Positions 1 through 7,226 of a stretch of DNA of 25,146 nucleotides are shown here, piece by piece. The notes under the pieces are model-generated. The model did no database searches. It was not told the origin of the DNA and saw only the letters and a list, made by a program, of their open reading frames with translations. Position 1 is the stretch's first letter. Every line of letters begins with the position of its first letter. The DNA comes from JBOFGK01 sp051649085. GTDB taxonomy: Bacteria; Bacillota_I; Bacilli_A; UBA3375. The stretch lies in assembly GCA_051649085.1 (NCBI GenBank), contig JBOFGK010000061.1, positions 1-25,146 of the forward strand, given 5' to 3'. Position numbers and translations under genes: made by a program.

Positions 1-119
1 TAAATTTGTATAGTAATGGTTTTGCAAGTGGATTTATAGCAGCAGTAATTAGTAGTATTTTCAACTCAATTAATATTAATTTTAATGGACTATTCAAAAG
101 GAGAAATAATGAATCATGA
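1..119 (+). CDS. C-terminal end of a membrane protein (DUF1576-like), 5' truncated by window edge
   Basis: An open frame enters from the left edge (codons begin at base 3) and ends at TGA 117-119, giving the last 38 residues of a protein. The segment starts NLYSNGFASGFIAAVISS and ends in a basic tail (FKRRNNES). A glycine-rich hydrophobic stretch with LY-NGFA-GF-AA resembles, from memory, the last membrane segment of DUF1576 membrane proteins. The stop overlaps the start of the next gene (ATG 109) by 11 bases, so the two are translationally coupled. The frame is well supported by this overlap. The family name is an inference from a short fragment. Confidence 0.5.
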   Translation, partial: NLYSNGFASGFIAAVISSIFNSININFNGLFKRRNNES

Positions 120-447
120 TCAAAAAAAAATTGGGAAAATCATTGGGGAATTAACAATGTATTTATTGAAAAATGGACATCAATCCATTGGTTTAAATGT
201 GACAAGCTTAACAGATCGTTTTGAGATTGATTTACATTTAGATGCATGCAGTATGGATTTAGGTTTGTTACTTAAAAAAACGCTTCTACAAGAAAGAGAT
301 CATTCTCTTGAAGAATATGGTTGGGAGCTAATGGGAGAATCGGATCAATCAGGAGAGTTAAATTTATTAGGTATGTGTATTGATGAAGTGATTTTTGATG
401 AAGAAGGGGATTGTTTGCAGCATATTAAACTAATTAGAAAGAGGTAG
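109..447 (+). CDS. Small conserved hypothetical protein coupled to the upstream membrane protein
   Basis: This encodes 112 residues, MNHDQKKIGK... to ...IKLIRKR. I chose ATG 109 because AAAAGGAG lies just upstream (97-104); an in-frame ATG at 85 has no such site. The protein is soluble, mixed alpha/beta by composition and acidic in its second half, with no signal peptide or membrane segment. I do not recognise a catalytic motif. It overlaps the preceding gene by 11 bases and lies 5 bases before the MATE gene, so it belongs to a four-gene + strand unit (1-2942) that ends at the hairpin at 3068. A role linked to the upstream membrane protein is inferred from the overlap only. Confidence 0.7.
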   Translation: MNHDQKKIGKIIGELTMYLLKNGHQSIGLNVTSLTDRFEIDLHLDACSMDLGLLLKKTLLQERDHSLEEYGWELMGESDQSGELNLLGMCIDEVIFDEEGDCLQHIKLIRKR

Positions 448-452
448 GGAAA

Positions 453-1823
453 ATGAAGTACAATGATTTAACAAAGGGACCAATAGTAAAAGAGTTAATG
501 TATCTTGCATTACCTATTATTATAACGAACATTTTAAATATGTCATACAGTCTCGCAGCAATTTACTGGGTTGGACACTTAGGAACAACTCAATTATCAG
601 CAGTTGGTACAGCTTCAATGTTCATTAATTTATCTTTTGCGATCATTTTTTTCGCAAGAACGGGGATGGAAGTTTCAATTTCTCAATCGGTTGGAAGACA
701 TGACAAGGAATCGATTATCTTGTATGCCCAAAATGGAATTAGAATAGGTGTTGTATTAGCAGTAGTCTATTCAATCTTTCTATTTATTTGCTGCCAAAAT
801 TTAATTGGAATGTATCAAGGACTTGATCCGGAAACGGCTGAAACAGCTTCGAATTATCTAAAAGTAGTTTCATTTGGAGTTTTTTTCTCAATGACATATA
901 ATGTTTTTTACGGAATATTTTCAGGACTTGGACAAAGTAAGTTAGTCTCTAAAATAGTTGGTATCGGATTAATTATCAATATGATTTTGGATCCAATTGC
1001 AATTTATGTATTCAATTTAGATGTTGAAGGAATTGCAGTAGCCTTTGTTTTCACATCAATCGTAATTTTTGGTATTTTTTTCTATAAATTAAAAAAAGAA
1101 ACAAATGTTTTTACAAACTTTCATTTATTTAGTTTTCAAGCAAAATACAGTAAAGCAATTTTGAAAATTTCTTCACCGAATGCAGTCCAAAATATTGCTT
1201 TTAATTTCATTTCAATGATTATGGCTGGATTTGTAGTTAAATATGGAGAAGAAGCAATTGCAGCACAAAGAATTGGAATTAATTTAGAAAGTTTAACGTG
1301 GATGATTAGTATTGGTATAACAACAAGTATTACAATTTTTATTGGACAAAATTATGGTGCAAAAATGTTTGAAAGAATGCGTGTAGGTTATTTTCAAACT
1401 TTGAAAATAATGTCCTTTTACTGCATAGTAATTTCTATTTTCTTATTTTTTGGAAGTGAACTATTAATCGGAATTTTCACAAAAGATCCTGAAGTAATTG
1501 TAATTGGTGGTGATTATTTAAAGATTATTGCGTTCTCTCAACTATTTATGATTTTTGAAGGAATATCAAGTGGTTTTTTTAATGGTCAATCCAAAACAAA
1601 AATTACTGCCTTCTTTGTAATTACTGGTAATTTACTGAGAATTCCACTAGCATACTTTGCATCAATGGCTTTTGGGATAAATGGTATTTGGTTGGCAATC
1701 GCGATTTCAAGTATATATAAAGGTCTTGGACTTCTTATAAGTGCTCAAATATTACTATATAAACAAAAAAAAATAATTGATCTAGAAAAAAATGATAAAA
1801 TAGAACTAGAAGGAGTTCTATAA
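453..1823 (+). CDS. MATE family multidrug/toxin efflux transporter
   Basis: The 456-residue product is an integral membrane protein with about 12 hydrophobic segments in two halves, the usual MATE size and architecture. The N-terminal region (residues about 10-60, LPIIITNILNMSYSLAAIYW followed by a GxLG segment and SAVGTAS) matches the opening of MatE domains. The second half begins around residue 240 (SSPNAVQNIAFNFISM). MATE proteins export cationic or other compounds in exchange for Na+ or H+; the substrate cannot be told from sequence. The C-terminus is lysine-rich and cytoplasmic. The gene is 5 bases after the small upstream protein and 3 bases before the lipoprotein gene, whose ribosome binding site (AGGAG, 1811-1815) lies inside its last codons. 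Confidence 0.92.
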   Translation: MKYNDLTKGPIVKELMYLALPIIITNILNMSYSLAAIYWVGHLGTTQLSAVGTASMFINLSFAIIFFARTGMEVSISQSVGRHDKESIILYAQNGIRIGVVLAVVYSIFLFICCQNLIGMYQGLDPETAETASNYLKVVSFGVFFSMTYNVFYGIFSGLGQSKLVSKIVGIGLIINMILDPIAIYVFNLDVEGIAVAFVFTSIVIFGIFFYKLKKETNVFTNFHLFSFQAKYSKAILKISSPNAVQNIAFNFISMIMAGFVVKYGEEAIAAQRIGINLESLTWMISIGITTSITIFIGQNYGAKMFERMRVGYFQTLKIMSFYCIVISIFLFFGSELLIGIFTKDPEVIVIGGDYLKIIAFSQLFMIFEGISSGFFNGQSKTKITAFFVITGNLLRIPLAYFASMAFGINGIWLAIAISSIYKGLGLLISAQILLYKQKKIIDLEKNDKIELEGVL

Positions 1824-1826
1824 ATT

Positions 1827-2942
1827 ATGAAAAAATTAATTTTGCTACTTGTAATGGGGATATTATTGTTTGGGTGTGCAAAAACAACTGCTGAAGTTAA
1901 ACCAAAGCAGAAAACTTTTAAAGAAGTTTCGACAAAGCAGTTTACTGAAATGAAAGTACAACAATTTGCTTCGACAGAACAACTTAATATGCAGCAGCAA
2001 AAAAATTTTTATTTTACACCTTATTTTAATGGTGCTGAAGGTATTGGAAGCCATTACTATTGCGCTCAAATTGTTAGTGACGATGGAACACTTTTACAAA
2101 AAGTAAGTTGTGAACCTGGAACCAAAAATTCGAAAATTCTTGCAGTAAATAACCGTTATTTAGCTCTAAGTGAAACAACTGATACAACTCAAACTTTTTA
2201 TGTTTATAATTTAGAAACATCTGAAAAGAAGCAAATTTTAAAAACATCTGGTATTATTGAATCACAGGCGATTTTTGCTGATAACAAACTAATTTTCACC
2301 GCTTTCAAACAAAAGCCTAATCGGACAAATTTAGTTTCTTTTGATCTCACTACAAATCAAAATTTAGTCTTAGTAATGGATGTTACTAATCCATACTTAG
2401 CATCTGGTAACATGTGGTATAGTTTACCAAGTACTACGAAAAAAGATGAAGTAGATGTCATGACTTATTCGATTTTCAAAAATTCGACACAAAAAATAAC
2501 AACAACCAAAGATATTCAAACAATCTTTGGTTATTTGGATGAAACATATATTGTGAAGCGTAATCCTAAAAAACAAATTGAGATTTATAAATATAAAGAT
2601 AAAAAATTACAATCAATTGATCAGTTTTCTAATTTTAAGCAATTATCAATGTTTAAAGATTGTGAGTCTCAAAAATCGACGTTTGTCTGTAATGTCCAAA
2701 ATAAAAGTTTTATGTATGTAAATGGTGAGTACTATTTAGTTTCTAGTTATAATGATAAACTACCAAATACAGCTAAAGTTGTGAAAATTCTCAATGATGA
2801 CCTAGTTATTGCAACACCATTCGTCCAAACAGAATATGAGCAAATTACGTCTACTAAATATAGCGCGGGAATAAATAAAAACAATTTAGTAATTGAAAAA
2901 GTAATGAGTGTTAATGATTTTATTAAGCAAGCTCAAAAATAG
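1827..2942 (+). CDS. Predicted lipoprotein of unknown function
   Basis: This encodes 371 residues with a classic lipoprotein signal: two N-terminal lysines, a hydrophobic core, and lipobox LFGC with the lipidated Cys at residue 17. The mature protein would be anchored to the outer face of the membrane. The remainder is polar and Thr/Lys/Gln-rich, with repeated short beta-strand-like stretches (for example YFVYNLETSEKK-like segments) that could form a beta-propeller-type fold; that is a guess from rhythm, not from a recognised motif. Only a few cysteines occur in the mature part (for example CAQIV, CEPG, CES, CNV). It is the last gene of the MATE unit and is followed by a terminator. I do not recognise the family. 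Confidence 0.8.
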   Translation: MKKLILLLVMGILLFGCAKTTAEVKPKQKTFKEVSTKQFTEMKVQQFASTEQLNMQQQKNFYFTPYFNGAEGIGSHYYCAQIVSDDGTLLQKVSCEPGTKNSKILAVNNRYLALSETTDTTQTFYVYNLETSEKKQILKTSGIIESQAIFADNKLIFTAFKQKPNRTNLVSFDLTTNQNLVLVMDVTNPYLASGNMWYSLPSTTKKDEVDVMTYSIFKNSTQKITTTKDIQTIFGYLDETYIVKRNPKKQIEIYKYKDKKLQSIDQFSNFKQLSMFKDCESQKSTFVCNVQNKSFMYVNGEYYLVSSYNDKLPNTAKVVKILNDDLVIATPFVQTEYEQITSTKYSAGINKNNLVIEKVMSVNDFIKQAQK

Positions 2943-3067
2943 TTTAGAATATACATAGTGCTATTACGATTAATTATCTTTTGTACTAGATTGACAGAAT
3001 ATTGTTTTTTCAAACAAATAGAGAATAATATAGTTTTTATTAAAAAGATATTATAGTAAATGAAAAT

Positions 3068-3096
3068 GAAACTTCAAATTCGAAGTTTCTTTTTTT
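3068..3096 (+). terminator. Rho-independent terminator of the MATE/lipoprotein unit
   Basis: A perfect 8-bp stem, GAAACTTC (3068-3075) with GAAGTTTC (3082-3089), has a 6-nt loop and is followed by seven T residues (3090-3096). It lies 125 bases after the lipoprotein stop codon, with nothing coding between. Confidence 0.85.
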
Positions 3097-3130
3097 GTCA
3101 ACTATGGAGTATCTCTAATCTAAAAGAGTG

Positions 3131-3167
3131 AAAAAAAGGCATAGTAAAAATTTAATCTTTACTATAC
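3131..3167 (-). terminator. Terminator downstream of tRNA-Arg
   Basis: Read on the minus strand, an approximately 10-bp stem (3158-3167 with 3139-3149, one G-T pair) is followed by T7 (complement of A 3131-3137). It begins 9 bases past the CCA end of the tRNA. A shorter T run on the plus side (3168-3172) means it may also act weakly in the other direction. Confidence 0.8.
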
Positions 3168-3175
3168 TTTTTAAA

Positions 3176-3252
<77 letters not shown>

Positions 3253-3261
3253 ACACTATTA

Positions 3262-3290
3262 ATGATACCATATAATTTACTTTTTGTCAA
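3262..3290 (-). promoter_or_regulatory. Promoter of tRNA-Arg
   Basis: On the minus strand, a perfect -35 TTGACA (complement of 3285-3290), a 17-bp spacer and a -10 TATCAT (complement of 3262-3267) place the start of transcription a few bases before the mature tRNA 5' end at 3252. Confidence 0.88.
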
Positions 3291-3617
3291 ATTATTTTTA
3301 TGTTTTTTGTGAAAAAAATGAATTTTATTGGAAAACAATTGAATTAGCTAATTAATCATATAAATGATAGCGTTTATTTATTTTTCAAGTCGATACTCAC
3401 CCTGAAAATAAACATAAAAAACTATCAAAAAAATAACTTATTTCAAATACATCTGCTATAAAGTCTGAATCAATCTTTTAAAAAGCATTAATTTATCGAA
3501 AATCAAATATTAATGTAAATAAATCTTAGAATGAATAGAAAGTTTAAACCAAATGATTATAAAATATATAAAATCTATTACTTAAATTAACTCTTTAATG
3601 AATTATTACTATTTTTT
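3291..3617. other. Gene-free, very AT-rich stretch between tRNA-Arg and the CrtO-like gene
   Basis: I see no credible gene here in any frame. It holds a perfect 12-bp palindrome AATTAGCTAATT (3342-3353) and an imperfect hairpin (3365-3427, listed separately). The rest is low-complexity A/T sequence without clear promoters or repeats until the extended -10 at 3618. Confidence 0.6.
3365..3427. repeat. Imperfect 63-bp inverted repeat / possible structured element
   Basis: Outer arms TGATAG (3365-3370) and CTATCA (3422-3427) are perfectly complementary. Inside them GTTTATTT...TTTTTCA (3372-3387) is complementary, with small bulges, to TGAAAATAAAC (3403-3413). The loop is the GC-richer AAGTCGATACTCACCC region. 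There is no T run on either side, so it is not a simple terminator. Function is unknown. Confidence 0.4.
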
Positions 3618-3626
3618 TGCTATAAT
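3618..3626 (+). promoter_or_regulatory. Extended -10 promoter for the CrtO-like gene
   Basis: TGCTATAAT (TGn plus perfect TATAAT) is present without a recognisable -35. It would give a leader of about 130 nt before the ATG at 3763. Confidence 0.6.
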
Positions 3627-3762
3627 ATATGTGATGCTTTTCGATTAAAGTGCTTTTACAAATTATAAAAAATAGTTTTAATTTAAATTTGAAAAAGAGC
3701 TTTTGTGATTAGCAAAAATACATATCTTTTTAGAAAGGGGAGAGAATATCTTTCTCGAACAA

Positions 3763-4320
3763 ATGCAAATATATCATTTTACATTACCAACAAGTATCGT
3801 ACTTAGTATTCTTTTATGGGCATTCTTTCATTACTCAATAGCAGTAGTGAGTGGAATGATTACGGATGACTTTTACAAATTTAATAATTGGTTGTTTCGA
3901 CCACTAAAGTTTGAGAAAAATGGAACGATTTATAAAAGTCTATTTAAAATAAAAAAATGGAAGAAACACTTACCTGATGCGAGTTCCTTTCAGCAAGACG
4001 GTTATAATAAGAAAAACTTAAATGACATGTCAGTTAAAAATCTAGATAAATTTTTACTTGAATCATGTCGAGCAGAATTTTGTCATATATTAACAATTTT
4101 CCCGTTTATTTTTTTCGGCTTATTTTTACCGCCTATTATTGTTTTTGGAATGTTTTGTTATGCGGTTTTTGTAAATCTTCCATTTGTGTTAGCTCAAAGA
4201 TATAATCGTCCAAGAATAATTAAATTTAAAAATCGAATTGAGCAAAGAGAAAATGCTAAAAAAAAAGAAAATATGGAAATAATAAAACCAAGTTTTCAAA
4301 AAATGATGACAAAACAGTAA
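3763..4320 (+). CDS. CrtO-like (glycosyl-4,4'-diaponeurosporenoate acyltransferase family) membrane protein
   Basis: The 185-residue product has an N-terminal membrane segment (about residues 8-32) and a hydrophobic pair around 105-145. Its conserved blocks resemble staphylococcal CrtO as I remember it: a phenylalanine-rich FKFEK-like block (here LKFEKNGTIYK), a KIKKWKKHLPDA block (about 66-77), ESCRAEFCH (about 104-112) and a C-terminal NLPFVLAQRYNRPRI. CrtO adds a fatty acid to a glycosylated carotenoid in staphyloxanthin synthesis. No other carotenoid gene is in the window, so the substrate here is unknown and may be another glycolipid. The gene stands alone between an extended -10 promoter and a terminator. 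ATG 3763 is 20 bases from the nearest Shine-Dalgarno (AAAGGGGA, 3734-3741); a 5-bp hairpin between them may close the gap. Confidence 0.7.
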   Translation: MQIYHFTLPTSIVLSILLWAFFHYSIAVVSGMITDDFYKFNNWLFRPLKFEKNGTIYKSLFKIKKWKKHLPDASSFQQDGYNKKNLNDMSVKNLDKFLLESCRAEFCHILTIFPFIFFGLFLPPIIVFGMFCYAVFVNLPFVLAQRYNRPRIIKFKNRIEQRENAKKKENMEIIKPSFQKMMTKQ

Positions 4321-4330
4321 AATATTTTCA

Positions 4331-4372
4331 GAAAAAAAAGAAAAGTTGAATTTATCCACTTTCTTTTTTTTC
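4331..4372 (+). terminator. Terminator after the CrtO-like gene
   Basis: A run of GAAAAAAAAGAAAAGT (4331-4346) is complementary, with one bulge, to ACTTTCTTTTTTTTC (4358-4372), and an 11-nt loop separates them. The 3' arm itself supplies the T tract. Confidence 0.7.
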
Positions 4373-4376
4373 TAAA

Positions 4377-4397
4377 TGGTATAATTTTTTTAGGAGG
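4377..4397 (+). promoter_or_regulatory. Extended -10 promoter abutting the fruA ribosome binding site
   Basis: TGGTATAAT (4377-4385) is a perfect extended -10. AGGAGG (4392-4397) follows 6 bases later and ATG lies at 4405. If transcription starts the usual 7 bases after the -10, the mRNA leader is little more than the Shine-Dalgarno itself (about 14 nt). Confidence 0.6.
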
Positions 4398-4404
4398 ATG
4401 AAAA

Positions 4405-6258
4405 ATGTTAACGAATACAAACCTTATGTTAAAAAATGAAGAACAGAAAACAAAAAGTGAAATTTTTGAATTAATCGCTCAAAAAATGTCAAGTGAGATC
4501 CCAACAATTGATCAAGCTGAAGTATATAAAAAACTAGAAGAACGAGAAAGTTTATCGACAACTGGATTAGAAGGGAAAATTGCAATTCCACACGCAACAC
4601 TTACTGGGCTAGAAAAGCCATTAATTGTTATTGTGCGTACAATTGAACTTGAATGGGCAGCTTTAGATGGTCAAAAAGTTACAACGATTTTTGCGCTTTT
4701 CGTACCAGATGTAAAGCAAAATAATCAACACTTAAAAGTTTTATCAACGCTTGCTCAAAAATTAATGAATATTGAAAGCGGTAGTTTAGAAAAATTAACT
4801 GATGAGCAACTTGTGGAATTTATTAATCAGGATACTGATGTAAAAAAAGAAAATTTTATTAGTAAAAAAACAGAAACATCAAAATTTTATGTAGCTGTAA
4901 CTGGATGTCCAACGGGAATTGCTCATACATATATGGCTGCTGAAAATTTACAAAAAGTAGCGACTGAATTAGGTCATCAGATAAAAGTGGAAACACGTGG
5001 ACAATCAGGAGTTGATAATTTACTTACAACAAGTGAAATTGAACAGGCTGATGGTGTAATTATTTGTGCTGATGTTCAAATTCCACTTGAGCGTTTTACG
5101 GGAAAAAAAGTTATTCGTAAAAATGTTCAAGCAGGAATCAAAAATGCGAGTGTGTTATTTGAAGAAGTAAAAACCGCTCCAGAATTTGCTCAAGATCAAG
5201 CTAATGCACAAACTGATAGTTCAAGTGAAAGTGAAACAAAATTTTCGTTTTACAAGTCACTAATGAATGGAGTTACGCATATGCTACCATTTACAGTAGC
5301 AGGAGGGATTTTAATTGCTCTACGATTTGTATTTGGAACACCGGATGATTTAGCAGCAGGATTACAACCGATAATTGCCAATGAAACTCTTGGAACATTT
5401 TTTGGTTCAATTGGTGGATTATTGTTTTCGATGATGTTACCAATCCTTGGAGCATATATTGCTTTTAGTATTGCAAATCGTGCAGCATTAATGCCAGGTT
5501 TTTTAGTTGGATTAATGGCAAGTCAAGATGGAAGTGGATTTTTAGGTGCGATTGTTGGAGCAATCTGTGCAGGACTACTTACAAGAGAAGTTGTTAAACT
5601 TGCAAAGAAATTACCAAAAGCACTTCAAGGGTCCATGCAAATATTATTTATTCCACTTGTGTTGGCAATTATAATGGGACTATTCATGACAATTTTCAAT
5701 TTACCAATTACTTGGTTAAATACGAGTTTAACAGATGGATTGAAAAGTCTCGAAAGTTTCTCACCATTATTATTAGGTTTAATTGTTGGAGCTATGATGG
5801 CAACTGATATGGGTGGACCAATTAATAAGGCAGCATATGTAACAGGAACTCTGCTTTTAAGTGAAGGAAATCAAACATTTATGGCAGCAGTAATGGCTGG
5901 AGGAATGGTACCCCCGCTTGCTATTGCAATTTCCACTTTTGTATCACGTCAGAAATACACTAGTTCAGAATTGGATGGAGGACCAGCTAATATTATAATG
6001 GGACTTTCATTCATAACTGAAGGCGCAATTCCTTATGCTGCTAACGATCCTGCCAGAGTGATTCCTGCTTTAATGTTAGGAAGTGGATTAGCAGGTGGAC
6101 TTACAATGCTTATGAAAATTACATTACCGGCACCTCATGGTGGAATCTTTGTCTTCCCATTAGTGAATAATCCACTTGTCTATTTAGGATGTATCGTAAT
6201 CGGAGCAATCGCGAGTGCAGTTTGTTTATATTTATTTAAGAAAGATGTGGTAAAATGA
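4405..6258 (+). CDS. fruA: PTS fructose transporter, fused EIIABC
   Basis: The 617-residue protein takes up fructose and delivers it as fructose 1-phosphate. Domains in order: EIIA (about 1-150) with the phosphorylated His63 in IPHAT; EIIB (about 160-255) with phospho-Cys168 in VAVTGCPTGIAHT; EIIC membrane domain (about 270-617) with fructose-family motifs TDMGGPINKAAY, SFITEGAIPYAANDPAR and PAPHGGIF. Length and order match standard FruA. The start ATG has a perfect AGGAGG 7 bases upstream. The gene overlaps fruK by 4 bases (ATGA), so the kinase for its product is translationally coupled. A second, very similar EIIABC gene follows fruK. No FruR-type regulator is in the window. Confidence 0.95.
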   Translation: MLTNTNLMLKNEEQKTKSEIFELIAQKMSSEIPTIDQAEVYKKLEERESLSTTGLEGKIAIPHATLTGLEKPLIVIVRTIELEWAALDGQKVTTIFALFVPDVKQNNQHLKVLSTLAQKLMNIESGSLEKLTDEQLVEFINQDTDVKKENFISKKTETSKFYVAVTGCPTGIAHTYMAAENLQKVATELGHQIKVETRGQSGVDNLLTTSEIEQADGVIICADVQIPLERFTGKKVIRKNVQAGIKNASVLFEEVKTAPEFAQDQANAQTDSSSESETKFSFYKSLMNGVTHMLPFTVAGGILIALRFVFGTPDDLAAGLQPIIANETLGTFFGSIGGLLFSMMLPILGAYIAFSIANRAALMPGFLVGLMASQDGSGFLGAIVGAICAGLLTREVVKLAKKLPKALQGSMQILFIPLVLAIIMGLFMTIFNLPITWLNTSLTDGLKSLESFSPLLLGLIVGAMMATDMGGPINKAAYVTGTLLLSEGNQTFMAAVMAGGMVPPLAIAISTFVSRQKYTSSELDGGPANIIMGLSFITEGAIPYAANDPARVIPALMLGSGLAGGLTMLMKITLPAPHGGIFVFPLVNNPLVYLGCIVIGAIASAVCLYLFKKDVVK

Positions 6259-7166
6259 TATTTTTAATCTCATTTAATCCGGCAATCGATGTTTATTTTG
6301 AACTTGAAACATTTGAAGTTGGAAAAACAAATCGAATGGTAACCCGGAAACGAGAATTAGGTGGAAAGGCCTTAAACGTTGCAAATGTACTTTATTCGCT
6401 TGATGTTGATTTTAAACTTTTGACATTAACAAGTAATAAAGAAGCAATATTTATGGAGGAAAAATTAAAAGACTTTAATTGTCACTTAGTATTACATGAA
6501 TCAATTCGAGCAAATTATAAAATTGTTGATCAAAATAAGCAAATAACGGAAATTAATGATCATGGGATTAAGTTGACTCAGGCACAAATTGATGAGTTTT
6601 CAGATGTTATTTTAGCTGATTTACAAGCAGATGATATCGTATTAATTGCTGGTAATTCTCATCCCGAAAATTATCAGCAGGTAATCGAGGTTGCTCGAAA
6701 AATTCGAACGATTACTAATAATTTAATTATTGATATTGCACAAATAGATTTAGGGCATATTCAAGAGTTAAAGCCGTTAGTAATCAAACCAAACAGTGAA
6801 GAAATACTTACTCTTTTCAAGGAGAAAACAGAATTTTCAATTGATGAGTATGGAGAAAAATTATTGAAAATGGGTATTAGCTACCCGATAATAACACGGG
6901 GTGAACAAGGATCAGTTGCCTTTTTAGGGGATGAGATTTATGAAACAAAAAATCAAAGTCTTAAAGTCTTAAATACAGTTGGGGCAGGTGACTCATACAT
7001 TGCAGGTTTGATTTATGGGTTGAGTCAAAAATTTGAATTTATTGATAGTTTACGCTATGCAACAAGTTGTGCCTATGTATCAATTGAAAGTGATCGAAAA
7101 TTTAGTAAATCAGCTATTGAAAAATGGATACCAAATATTCAAATAAATAAGAGGATAAAAAAATAA
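6255..7166 (+). CDS. fruK: 1-phosphofructokinase
   Basis: A 303-residue PfkB-family sugar kinase that converts fructose 1-phosphate to fructose 1,6-bisphosphate with ATP. The N-terminal substrate signature is ELGGKALNVANVL (GGK at 36-38). The C-terminal ATP/anion-hole signature NTVGAGDSYIAGL carries the catalytic Asp at residue 246. Length is typical (about 300-310). LacC (tagatose-6-phosphate kinase) is a close relative, but the 4-base overlap with fruA makes FruK the better reading. No terminator separates it from the second EIIABC gene 60 bases downstream, so all three are probably co-transcribed. Confidence 0.93.
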   Translation: MIFLISFNPAIDVYFELETFEVGKTNRMVTRKRELGGKALNVANVLYSLDVDFKLLTLTSNKEAIFMEEKLKDFNCHLVLHESIRANYKIVDQNKQITEINDHGIKLTQAQIDEFSDVILADLQADDIVLIAGNSHPENYQQVIEVARKIRTITNNLIIDIAQIDLGHIQELKPLVIKPNSEEILTLFKEKTEFSIDEYGEKLLKMGISYPIITRGEQGSVAFLGDEIYETKNQSLKVLNTVGAGDSYIAGLIYGLSQKFEFIDSLRYATSCAYVSIESDRKFSKSAIEKWIPNIQINKRIKK

Positions 7167-7226
7167 TATAAGTAAAAGGTAAATAAGGGTGAATTTAAAT
7201 ATCTTTTTGATTAAAGAAGGAGAAGA

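Noticed and set aside
1863..2069. 68-codon minus-strand frame under the lipoprotein gene
   Set aside because: It is opposite a clear signal peptide/lipobox coding sequence and has no initiation signal.
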